Positions 1-6,488 are shown, numbered from the stretch's first letter. The stretch: 8,462 nt of DNA from an uncultured Burkholderiales bacterium (GCA_903925445.1 CAIYFE010000351.1:1-8462), one strand, 5' to 3'. The notes: a model not told the origin generated them from the sequence alone. Program-made: numbers and translations.

Positions 1-62
1 CTCCGTGTTTCAAGCGTTGAGACAAAGTCAGACCATACCACAGTCATGCCTTGGCTCAAGTT
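1..62 (-). other. Intergenic leader downstream of der, toward an unseen gene
   Basis: No gene is seen here. There is no GC-rich hairpin followed by T residues after der, so readthrough into the next gene is likely. The minus-strand sequence ends in CACGGAG at the window edge, which looks like a Shine-Dalgarno for a gene starting just outside. By conserved gene order that gene would be hfq, but no hfq codon is visible. Confidence 0.4.
32..59 (-). promoter_or_regulatory. Possible sigma-70 promoter after der, for the next gene (expected hfq)
   Basis: On the minus strand TTGAGC (54-59) and TATGGT (32-37) are 16 bases apart, and TGG directly before TATGGT resembles an extended -10. The site starts just after the der stop codon and points out of the left edge. 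Each box has two mismatches, so this is a candidate only. Confidence 0.35.
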
Positions 63-1403
63 TTAATCATCTTTATCTTTGTAGGGATTATGTGATGTGC
101 GCATTTCAATGCGCAGTGGCGTGCCCTCAAGATTGAAAGCCTTGCGAAAGCGGCCTTCCAAAAAGCGTTTGTAAGTCTCGGTCACATGCTCCAGTGAGTT
201 GCCATGGATCACGATGACGGGTGGATTCATGCCACCTTGGTGGGCGTAGCGCATTTTGGGACGGAACATGCCCGAGCGCTGGGGCGATTGAAACTGCACC
301 GACTCCAGCAACAAACGCGTTAAAACGGGCGTTGACATTTTGCAAGTCGCCGCTTTGTGCGCTTGGGCAATGGCGCCCCACAAAGGACCCAAGCCTTGGC
401 GCTTCTTGGCCGATATGAAGTGCAGCGTCGCAAACTTGAGAAAAGACAAGCGAATTTCAATGGAACGCTGCAACAACTCGCGCTGGTAAGCGTCCACCGC
501 ATCCCATTTGTTGACAGCCAACACCACGGCACGCCCGCTTTCAAGGATGTAGCCCGCGATGTGCGCATCTTGGTCGGTCACGCCTTGCGTTGCATCCAGC
601 AAAAGCAGCACCACATTGGCCGATTCAATGGCCTGCAAGGTTTTGACCACCGAGAATTTTTCGATGGCTTCGAATACTTTGCCTTTGCGCCGCAATCCCG
701 CGGTGTCAATCAACTCAAATTTTTGACCGTTGCGTTCAAACGGCACGCTGATTGCATCGCGGGTTGTGCCGGGCATGTCAAAGGCCACCAATCGCTCCTC
801 GCCCAACCATGTGTTGATGAGGGTGGATTTGCCCACATTGGGTCGCCCCGCCACTGCGAGCTTGATGACGCCGTCGTCTTGGGTTGACGCTTCTTCGTCA
901 ATCTCGGGCAGATGAAGGCTGGCCAACGCTTGTTCGACCATGGATCGAATGCCCTGCCCGTGCGAGGCAGAAACAGGCAACACCTCACCCAATCCCAGTT
1001 CGTAAAACTCGGCCAAATGCGCGCTTTCTTGCATGCCTTCGGCTTTGTTGGCGACCAAAATGGCGGGCTTGCCCAAACGTCGCAAGTAGTTGGCAATGTC
1101 GTGATCTTGTGCAGACACTCCCGCGCGCGCATCGACGACAAAAGCCACCACATCGGCTTCGGCCACGGCTTGCTGAGTTTGACGCGCCATTTCTTTGTAA
1201 ATGCCATCGCTGGCATCGGGCTCAAAACCGCCCGTGTCGATGACGATGAATTCGTATTTGCCAAACTTGGCATTCCCGTAATGCCGATCTCGGGTCAGCC
1301 CCGCAAAATCGGCCACGATAGCATCCCTCGATTTGGTCAATCGATTGAACATCGTGGATTTGCCCACGTTGGGGCGGCCTACCAAGGCCAATACGGGTTT
1401 CAA
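63..1403 (-). CDS. der: Ribosome assembly GTPase Der (EngA), double Era-like GTPase
   Basis: Essential cytoplasmic GTPase that helps mature the 50S ribosomal subunit. The 446-residue protein has the diagnostic tandem layout. GTPase domain 1 has a P-loop GRPNVGKST at 9-17, G2 Thr37, DTGGF at 56-60, NKAE at 119-122 and SAS at 145-147. GTPase domain 2 has GRPNVGKST at 186-194, PGTTRD at 211-216, DTAGL at 233-237, NKWD at 298-301 and SAKK at 331-334. A C-terminal KH-like domain (about 350-446) follows, with the typical basic tail. Length is normal for the family (about 440-490). The start is a TTG at 1401-1403: it places the family-typical MKPVxALVGRPNVGKS beginning exactly, and an AAGGA lies 7 bases upstream. 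I saw no ATG just upstream in frame. It begins 10 bases after the bamB stop and is the last gene of the array in the window. The domain 1 G4 motif ends in Glu instead of Asp. Identification is firm. Confidence 0.98.
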   Translation of the reverse strand: MKPVLALVGRPNVGKSTMFNRLTKSRDAIVADFAGLTRDRHYGNAKFGKYEFIVIDTGGFEPDASDGIYKEMARQTQQAVAEADVVAFVVDARAGVSAQDHDIANYLRRLGKPAILVANKAEGMQESAHLAEFYELGLGEVLPVSASHGQGIRSMVEQALASLHLPEIDEEASTQDDGVIKLAVAGRPNVGKSTLINTWLGEERLVAFDMPGTTRDAISVPFERNGQKFELIDTAGLRRKGKVFEAIEKFSVVKTLQAIESANVVLLLLDATQGVTDQDAHIAGYILESGRAVVLAVNKWDAVDAYQRELLQRSIEIRLSFLKFATLHFISAKKRQGLGPLWGAIAQAHKAATCKMSTPVLTRLLLESVQFQSPQRSGMFRPKMRYAHQGGMNPPVIVIHGNSLEHVTETYKRFLEGRFRKAFNLEGTPLRIEMRTSHNPYKDKDD

Positions 1404-1410
1404 AATACAG

Positions 1411-1415
1411 TCCTT
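1411..1415 (-). promoter_or_regulatory. Shine-Dalgarno site of der, overlapping the bamB stop
   Basis: On the minus strand AAGGA lies 7 bases before the TTG start of der. Its first two bases are the last two bases of the bamB TAA stop codon (1414-1416). The strong site decides in favour of the rare TTG start and suggests that ribosomes ending bamB translation are placed directly over the der initiation site. Confidence 0.7.
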
Positions 1416-2538
1416 AAGGAATTTGCAGTCCGGTGACGGTGCCTTGACGGGTCACCACCACATAGGTTGATCCGGCTTGAATCGGGGGCGCCGCCAGTTC
1501 GTCGCCACTGAGCTTGATGCGGTTGAGCAAAGCGCCATCGGCCAAAGACAGCAAGTACAACCAACCGCCGTTGTCAGAAATCAAAATGCCTCGGGGCGTG
1601 ACCAAGGGGGTGCCCAATGGGTGATATTTGAGGCGTTCGGTATCCCAAACGCGTTCACCGTTGCTGCGATTCCAGACCTGAATGACGCCATTGGTCAGGG
1701 GCGCTACGAGCAGTTTTTCGTTGCCGTCAATGCCACGTTCACCAACGGAAGCGCGGCTCCAAACCACTTGTCCTCGTTGCGCATCAACACAACCGACTTG
1801 CGACTGAAAGGCGCGAACGCAGACCACATCGCCCACGCGATCGGCGGGTCCCACCAAATCGACCAAACGCTCCACATCGTTGGTGCCACGGGGTGTCGCA
1901 ATGGCGGTTTCCCAGCGGATCAAGCCATTGTCGGGGTTGAGTCCGACCAAGCGGCCAGACAAGCCCACCAACAACGTGTTTTTAAACGCCATCAAAACCC
2001 CTGGGTTCTTCAACACCAAGGGGTCGCCAGGGCGTTGTTGTGCCCAGAGTTTTTTTCCGTTTTGACCATCAAAAGCCACGACCGAGCGGTCTGCGGTCAA
2101 TACAAAAATTCGTCCACCCGCCACCAAAGGTGGCGTAAACGATCCTGCATTCAAAGCCACGCGCCACTGCTCTTTGCCATCCAAAGCCGCCACCAATTCA
2201 CCATTTTGGGTCACGACCGCGACTTGTTTGCCATCGCTGCCTACGCCGGCACTCAAAGGTTCTTTGAGCTCTAAGCGCGAGAGCACTTTGCCGGAACTGG
2301 CGGACAAGACCGTCACCGTACCTTGAGCGTTGGCCAGCGCCACGGTGTCGGCTTGGGCTGCGATCATCATTGGAAAGTTGATGGCGCCTACTTGCGCCGT
2401 CCAACCGACCTGCACATCTTGCAGCACCTGAGGCAAGCTGACTTCGGCAATTTTGGGGCGCGACGAGCTGGAACACGCAGCCAAGGCAAGGCTCGTGATC
2501 AACAAAGAAACTTTGAAAAGTTGGGGCAATGTCTTCAC
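1414..2538 (-). CDS. bamB: Outer-membrane assembly lipoprotein BamB (YfgL)
   Basis: Lipoprotein partner of BamA in the beta-barrel assembly machine, on the periplasmic face of the outer membrane. The 374-residue product starts with a lipoprotein signal peptide: Lys2, a hydrophobic run at about 10-20, and lipobox L19-A20-A21-C22. Mature Cys22 is followed by Ser, which favours export to the outer membrane. The rest is a PQQ-binding-like beta-propeller with recurring D/N-x-x-x-G-x-x-x-W blade motifs, for example DGQNGKKLW at 157-165, NPDNGLIRW at 201-209 and DAQRGQVVW at 252-260. The conserved BamB segment RGTNDVERLVD is at 217-227. Start is GTG at 2536-2538, giving a 4-base GTGA overlap with the yfgM stop. 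No strong Shine-Dalgarno is visible, so translational coupling is likely. The next gene, der, follows at 10 bases, the usual arrangement. Confidence 0.96.
   Translation of the reverse strand: MKTLPQLFKVSLLITSLALAACSSSSRPKIAEVSLPQVLQDVQVGWTAQVGAINFPMMIAAQADTVALANAQGTVTVLSASSGKVLSRLELKEPLSAGVGSDGKQVAVVTQNGELVAALDGKEQWRVALNAGSFTPPLVAGGRIFVLTADRSVVAFDGQNGKKLWAQQRPGDPLVLKNPGVLMAFKNTLLVGLSGRLVGLNPDNGLIRWETAIATPRGTNDVERLVDLVGPADRVGDVVCVRAFQSQVGCVDAQRGQVVWSRASVGERGIDGNEKLLVAPLTNGVIQVWNRSNGERVWDTERLKYHPLGTPLVTPRGILISDNGGWLYLLSLADGALLNRIKLSGDELAAPPIQAGSTYVVVTRQGTVTGLQIP
2119..2135. repeat. Perfect 7-bp inverted repeat with 3-base loop inside bamB
   Basis: CGCCACC, a 3-base AAA spacer, and GGTGGCG form a GC-rich perfect hairpin. 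It falls in codons for the PPLVAGG stretch of BamB (137-143). On the mRNA a run of five U residues comes about ten bases after the stem, too far for a standard intrinsic terminator. Confidence 0.45.
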
Positions 2539-3203
2539 TTTTTAGTCTCAGTGGAATTTTCTTCAGGATCAAAACCAAGGGCGGCCAATTTGACCGCCAC
2601 CAAACGGCGGTAATCCGAACGCGCGTCTAAGCCTTTCCAAGCTTTTTGGTAGGCCGCCAGCGCTTGATCGGGCTGCCCTTGCAAGGTGGCGATGTCACCC
2701 AATCGGTCAGCGAACAAGGCTTCAAATGCCGCCGGAGCTTTTGCGCTGACAAGTTTGGCGGCTTCGTCATAGGCTTTGTCTTGTATCAACAAAGACGACA
2801 AGCGCAAACGCGCCAAGGCTTCATAGCCTTGGTCAGAGGCTTTGTCGATCACCCAAGTCAAATGCTTGCGAGCGTCGCTTGCGCGGTCTTTGTCTTGGTA
2901 CACACGAGCCGCTAACAAAGCGGCTTGTTGCGCGTAATTGGTGGAAGCAAATTTGTCTTCAATATCGGCCACAGCACGATCGAGCAAGGCCATGTCGCCA
3001 CTGGCTGCAGCGCGATCCACGGTGTCAAACAAAACGGCCGACTGAGCGGCTTGCTTGGTTTGCCAAGCCTGCCATCCCGTCCAACCGGCATAGGCGGCCA
3101 ACACGACGATCAGCACCCACGTGATGAGATCGCCCCAGCGCTTCCAAAAGTGCTTGAGTTCGTCTAACTGTTCTTGTTCTTCGAGGTCGAGGTGCGAGGC
3201 CAT
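2535..3203 (-). CDS. yfgM: YfgM-like membrane-anchored TPR protein, Sec translocon accessory
   Basis: In E. coli YfgM is an inner-membrane protein that associates with SecYEG and the chaperone PpiD and helps hand secreted proteins to periplasmic chaperones. The 222-residue product has an acidic cytoplasmic N-terminus (LDLEEQEQLDELKHFWKRWG, 5-24), one transmembrane helix at about 25-45, and then an Ala-rich helical periplasmic domain with TPR-like repeats (for example about 149-172, ending in DQALAAYQKAW). This matches the TPR_21/YfgM family in layout and length (about 205-220). The ATG at 3201-3203 gives the family-typical MASHLDLEEQEQL beginning; no strong Shine-Dalgarno precedes it. It follows hisS after 50 bases and overlaps bamB by 4 bases, the conserved hisS-yfgM-bamB order. 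Family assignment is firm; the exact role in this organism is inferred from E. coli. Confidence 0.93.
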   Translation of the reverse strand: MASHLDLEEQEQLDELKHFWKRWGDLITWVLIVVLAAYAGWTGWQAWQTKQAAQSAVLFDTVDRAAASGDMALLDRAVADIEDKFASTNYAQQAALLAARVYQDKDRASDARKHLTWVIDKASDQGYEALARLRLSSLLIQDKAYDEAAKLVSAKAPAAFEALFADRLGDIATLQGQPDQALAAYQKAWKGLDARSDYRRLVAVKLAALGFDPEENSTETKK

Positions 3204-3253
3204 AGTCAGGTTCAGAGTCCAAAAAAGTGTAGGGATTGTAGGCGCGAGCCCCT
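3204..3253 (-). other. hisS-yfgM intergenic gap, largest inside the array
   Basis: Fifty bases without a gene. On the minus strand it holds TACAAT (3235-3240), one mismatch from a sigma-70 -10 box, but the bases 16-18 upstream do not resemble TTGACA and there is no extended -10. A run of six T (3222-3227) follows with no GC-rich stem directly before it, so it is not a credible intrinsic terminator. A weak internal promoter is possible but unproven. Confidence 0.3.
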
Positions 3254-4582
3254 TCAGGCCATGTCGCGATGCAGGTGTCGCAGCAAAGCGGGTGCGACTT
3301 GAGCCAATGGGCAGTTTTCTTGAGCCCCAGCGCCATCGCGAAGTTGCTTGATGACCACTTCGCCACGGCTGAGTTCGTCTGCGCCAAAGATGAGCGCCAT
3401 CGGTGCGCCGCTGGCATCTGCTTTCTTGAACTGAGATTTCATGCTGCCCATGCCCTCGCCCGTCGCGGCATGCATTTGAACCGACAAGCCTTGCGCTCGC
3501 AGTGCTTGCAAAGTTTGATGCACCTGTGGCAAAGCGCAGGCATCGGGCACGATGGCATACACATCAGGCACGGGCGCTTGGGGCGGATTGCCCTGCTCTT
3601 TGAGCAATTCGAGCACGCGCTCAACCCCCAAGGCCCAACCCACCGCAGGCGCAGGCTTGCCGCCAATTTGTTCGATCAAATAATCGTAGCGACCCCCGCC
3701 GCAAATTGTGCCTTGCGAGCCCAAGTGCTCGGTCACAAACTCGAACACGGTGAGGTTGTAGTAATCCATGCCGCGAACCAAGCGCGGATTGATGCGGTAA
3801 GCCACGCCACAGGCGTCCAAAATGGCTTTGACCGCATTGAAATGCGCCAATGAGGCTTCGCCCAGAAAGTCGATCAGCTTAGGTGCTGCTTCAACCATGG
3901 CCTGCATGGCGGGGTTTTTGGTGTCCAAAATTCGCAATGGGTTGCTGTGCAGACGCCGCTTGGCCTCTTCGTCCATCACATCGGTGTGCTGCGTCAAGTA
4001 AGCGATCAGGGCTGTGCGATACGCTGCACGCTCGTGCGGTTGACCCAAGCTGTTGAGTTCCAATCGAACGTCGTTCAGACCCAGCTCTTGCCACAAAGCA
4101 TGCGCCATCAAAATAAGTTCTGCATCGACCTCGGGGCCAGCAAAGCCCAAGGCTTCTGCACCGATTTGATGAAACTGGCGATAACGCCCTCGCTGAGGGC
4201 GCTCGTGGCGAAACATGGGACCCATGTAATACAAGCGCTTGCCGCCGTCATAGAGCATGTTGTGCTCCACCACAGCGCGCACGACACCCGCCGTGGCTTC
4301 AGGACGCAAGGTCAGTTGCTCGCCGTTGAGACGGTCTTCAAACGAGTACATCTCTTTTTCGACGATGTCGGTCACCTCACCCAAGCCACGCACAAACAAC
4401 GCGGTGGGTTCGACGATGGGGGTGCGCAAATTGCGGTAGGCATGGCGCGCCATGAGTTGGCGCACTTTGTCTTCCAGCCACTCCCAGCGCGCTGAGTCGG
4501 GTGGCAGCAAATCGTTCATGCCTTTGACGGCAGTGAGTGCTGAAGGCTTGCTTGGCTTGGTTGCGTTGTTGTTTGAATTCAT
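3254..4582 (-). CDS. hisS: Histidyl-tRNA synthetase (class II)
   Basis: Charges tRNA-His with histidine in the cytoplasm. The 442-residue product carries the HisRS motifs in order: KGMNDLLP at 20-27, TLRPEAT at 91-97 (histidine site), motif 2 FRHERPQRGRYRQFHQ at 124-139, the HisRS-specific LVRGMDYY at 268-275 (Arg270 matches the catalytic Arg259 of E. coli), GGGRYD at 295-300, and motif 3 AVGWALGVER at 313-322. The C-terminal anticodon-binding domain covers about 340-442. ATG at 4580-4582 adds about 18 polar residues rich in Asn, Ser, Lys and Pro before the conserved core, which is plausible for this lineage. The start is 9 bases past the ispG stop and has no clear Shine-Dalgarno, so coupled re-initiation is likely. 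All catalytic motifs are intact. Confidence 0.98.
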   Translation of the reverse strand: MNSNNNATKPSKPSALTAVKGMNDLLPPDSARWEWLEDKVRQLMARHAYRNLRTPIVEPTALFVRGLGEVTDIVEKEMYSFEDRLNGEQLTLRPEATAGVVRAVVEHNMLYDGGKRLYYMGPMFRHERPQRGRYRQFHQIGAEALGFAGPEVDAELILMAHALWQELGLNDVRLELNSLGQPHERAAYRTALIAYLTQHTDVMDEEAKRRLHSNPLRILDTKNPAMQAMVEAAPKLIDFLGEASLAHFNAVKAILDACGVAYRINPRLVRGMDYYNLTVFEFVTEHLGSQGTICGGGRYDYLIEQIGGKPAPAVGWALGVERVLELLKEQGNPPQAPVPDVYAIVPDACALPQVHQTLQALRAQGLSVQMHAATGEGMGSMKSQFKKADASGAPMALIFGADELSRGEVVIKQLRDGAGAQENCPLAQVAPALLRHLHRDMA

Positions 4583-4591
4583 GGCGTGTGC

Positions 4592-5851
4592 TTAACCGAA
4601 GCGTTTTTGAATGTAGTTTTCGACAATGGCGTGAAATTCTTGTGCGATGTTGTCACCGCGCAAAGTCATGGCTTTTTGGCCGTCGATGAACACCGGCGCA
4701 GCGGGCACCTCACCGCTGCCGGGTAGGCTGATGCCGATGTCGGCATGTTTGCTCTCGCCAGGGCCGTTGACGATGCAGCCCATCACGGCCACCTTGAGGC
4801 CTTCAACCCCTGGAAATTGATGCCGCCACACGGGCATTTGCTGGCGCAAGAAATCATCAATTTCTTTGGCGAGTTCTTGAAACGTGGTGCTGGTTGTGCG
4901 TCCACAGCCTGGGCACGCGGTCACGCTGGGCACGAAGGCGCGCAAGCCCAAGGCTTGCAAAATTTCTGAAGCCACCACCACTTCTTGGGTTCGGGCTTCT
5001 CCGGGCTGCGGCGTGAGCGACACGCGAATGGTGTCGCCAATGCCTTCTTGCAACAAGATCGACAGCGCGGTGGCAGAGGCCACGGTGCCTCGTGTGCCCA
5101 TGCCTGCTTCGGTCAGTCCCAAATGCAAGGCGTAATTGCAGCGCTGGGCAAGTTCACGGTAGACGGCAATCAAATCTTGAACGCCACTGACTTTGCAGCT
5201 CAGCAAGATTTGCTCAGGCGGCAAACCCAGCGTTTGCGCAAAGCGTGCGGAATCAAGCGCTGAAGTGATCAGCGCTTCGTACATCACTTGCTTGGCATCA
5301 AAGGGCTGCGCACGTTGGGCGTTTTCGTCCATCAGTTTGGCCAGCAATTCTTGATCCAAACTGCCCCAATTCACACCAATGCGAACCGCTTTGTTGAATC
5401 GAACTGCAGCCTCGATCATTTGCGCGAACTGCTTGTCGTGTTTGTCGCCCTTGCCCACGTTGCCCGGATTGATGCGGTACTTGGACAAAGCCTCGGCGCA
5501 AGCGGGAAAGTCGGTCAGCAAGCGATGCCCATTGAAATGGAAGTCACCAATCAAAGGCACATTCACGCCCATGCGATCGAGCTGTTCGCGGATGTAAGGA
5601 ACTGCCTGCGCTGCCTCGGGCGTGTTGACGGTCAGGCGCACCAGTTCTGAGCCAGCTTGAGCCAAGTCTTTGATTTGAATGGCCGTGCCCACGGCGTCCA
5701 CGGTGTCGGTGTTGGTCATGGACTGCACACGCACTGGGGCATCGCCACCCACGGTCACGACATGCGCGCCCCAACCCACACGCGCTTGCAAGCTGCGACG
5801 GGGGCGCGGCAGCGAGAGAGCAATCGGCTGTGGGCTTGGATCAACGGGCAT
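4592..5851 (-). CDS. ispG: 4-hydroxy-3-methylbut-2-en-1-yl diphosphate synthase (IspG/GcpE)
   Basis: Iron-sulfur enzyme of the MEP isoprenoid pathway that reductively opens MEcPP to HMBPP in the cytoplasm, with electrons from ferredoxin or flavodoxin. The barrel begins near VQSMTNTDT (44-52 counted from the upstream ATG). The 4Fe-4S ligands are visible at the same numbering: Cys315 and Cys318 in ACPGCGR, then Cys361 and Glu368 in CIVNGPGE. The length of about 420 residues is longer than the 372 of E. coli, as is usual for betaproteobacteria. Two in-frame ATGs are possible: 5855-5857 (421 aa) and 5849-5851 (419 aa). I chose the second because GGAG (5858-5861) directly abuts the first ATG but lies 6 bases before the second. 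Either way it overlaps the end of rodZ and precedes hisS by 9 bases. No catalytic residue is missing. Confidence 0.97.
   Translation of the reverse strand: MPVDPSPQPIALSLPRPRRSLQARVGWGAHVVTVGGDAPVRVQSMTNTDTVDAVGTAIQIKDLAQAGSELVRLTVNTPEAAQAVPYIREQLDRMGVNVPLIGDFHFNGHRLLTDFPACAEALSKYRINPGNVGKGDKHDKQFAQMIEAAVRFNKAVRIGVNWGSLDQELLAKLMDENAQRAQPFDAKQVMYEALITSALDSARFAQTLGLPPEQILLSCKVSGVQDLIAVYRELAQRCNYALHLGLTEAGMGTRGTVASATALSILLQEGIGDTIRVSLTPQPGEARTQEVVVASEILQALGLRAFVPSVTACPGCGRTTSTTFQELAKEIDDFLRQQMPVWRHQFPGVEGLKVAVMGCIVNGPGESKHADIGISLPGSGEVPAAPVFIDGQKAMTLRGDNIAQEFHAIVENYIQKRFG
4942..4958. repeat. Perfect 7-bp inverted repeat with 3-base loop inside ispG
   Basis: GCAAGCC, CAA, GGCTTGC form a short hairpin within codons for the LQALGLRA stretch of IspG (about 300-307). 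It may simply follow from the local Ala/Leu codons. Confidence 0.4.
5255..5277. repeat. Perfect 9-bp inverted repeat with 5-base loop inside ispG
   Basis: AAGCGCTGA, a 5-base spacer, and TCAGCGCTT form the longest perfect hairpin I found in the window. It falls in codons for EALITSALD of IspG (about 194-202). No T run follows, so it is not a terminator; it could be a pause or RNA-processing structure or chance. Confidence 0.5.
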
Positions 5852-6488
5852 TGGCATCTCCGGCTGCGCTGGCTTGAGAAGCAGCGGGCAAGGCCTGAAG
5901 CAAAGTGGAGTGAACCGGGGTCACCACCATTTGCCCTTGCACGATTGGTTGCTCGGCTTCGGGTGCAGCTTCTTGGGTGGCCACTGGGGTCACTGTTGTT
6001 GCCGAGCTTGTCGACGCCTCACGCGAGACCCACAAACGCTCAAGTTCTGGCAAAAAAGCCAAGCCAGCGCCCAACAGCAGCAGCACAACGCCCACCCAAC
6101 GCAAAGCACTGAGTCGATGCAAAAGCATCGGCCACATGGGTTGCGTGGACAAAGCAGGACGGCGAATTGGCGAATTCAAGCCCCGCTCATCGTGAACCGC
6201 CAAGCGATTGGCATCGTATTGGGGCAACAAAGCCAGCACTTGCGCCGCATCTTGGTTGAGATGGCGGCACACGGCCAAGGCCAATGAACGGGCAAACACG
6301 GTATCGGGCAAGTCCTGCAGGCGATCTTCTTCTAAGGCTTTGAGCTTGCTCAAAGGAACGTGCAAATGCGAAGCTATGGCAGCCAACTCAAGCCCCAAGG
6401 CTTCGCGGTAAGCGCGCAACAACGCGCCTGCGGTTTGTGCTGACGAGGCGGTGTGGGCTTCACTCAAAATTTGTTCTTCATGCATCAT
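5841..6488 (-). CDS. rodZ: RodZ-like protein: cytoplasmic HTH domain, one TM helix, short tail
   Basis: RodZ links the MreB cytoskeleton to the rod-shape peptidoglycan machinery. The 215-residue product has a RodZ-type helix-turn-helix domain at about 18-90, with GALLRAYREALGLELAAIAS at 21-40, then a KALEEDRLQDLP element and FARSLALAVCRHL at 65-77. A basic linker, one transmembrane helix at about 128-147, and a 65-residue Ala/Thr/Glu/Gln-rich periplasmic tail follow. The folded C-terminal beta domain (DUF4115) seen in many RodZ proteins (E. coli 337 aa) is absent, and ispG begins inside the last codons, leaving no room for a lost downstream part. The ATG at 6486-6488 overlaps the pilF stop as ATGA; a second ATG follows immediately (6483-6485). 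No strong Shine-Dalgarno is seen. Position between pilF and ispG supports the RodZ call. A generic HTH membrane protein is the alternative. Confidence 0.85.
   Translation of the reverse strand: MMHEEQILSEAHTASSAQTAGALLRAYREALGLELAAIASHLHVPLSKLKALEEDRLQDLPDTVFARSLALAVCRHLNQDAAQVLALLPQYDANRLAVHDERGLNSPIRRPALSTQPMWPMLLHRLSALRWVGVVLLLLGAGLAFLPELERLWVSREASTSSATTVTPVATQEAAPEAEQPIVQGQMVVTPVHSTLLQALPAASQASAAGDANAR
5858..5861 (-). promoter_or_regulatory. Shine-Dalgarno site that decides the ispG start
   Basis: GGAG on the minus strand, inside the last rodZ codons. It has zero spacing to the first candidate ATG (5857) and 6 bases to the second (5851), so it supports initiation at the second. Confidence 0.6.

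Noticed and set aside
710..1273. Minus-strand 187-codon frame inside der
   Set aside because: Out-of-frame shadow: composition rich in Trp, Ser and Arg, with no family resemblance, within an intact der reading frame.
1337..1348. 12-base perfect palindrome TCAATCGATTGA inside der
   Set aside because: Palindromes of this length are expected about twice by chance in a window of this size, and it lies in conserved coding sequence (FNRLTK).
912..1436. Plus-strand open frame of 174 codons opposite der
   Set aside because: Antisense to the conserved GTPase domain 1 of der; no domain features.
1477..2274. Long plus-strand open frame (265 codons) opposite bamB
   Set aside because: Fully antisense to a clear bamB with intact motifs; no recognisable domain, signal or operon context. 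It is a shadow of GC-biased codons in the real gene.
3222..3227. Run of six T after hisS as an intrinsic terminator
   Set aside because: No stable GC-rich stem lies immediately upstream; only a weak GGG/CCC pairing is possible.
6115..6130. Inverted repeat CGATGC-AAAA-GCATCG inside rodZ
   Set aside because: Only 6 bp, in coding sequence, no T run after it; expected by chance.
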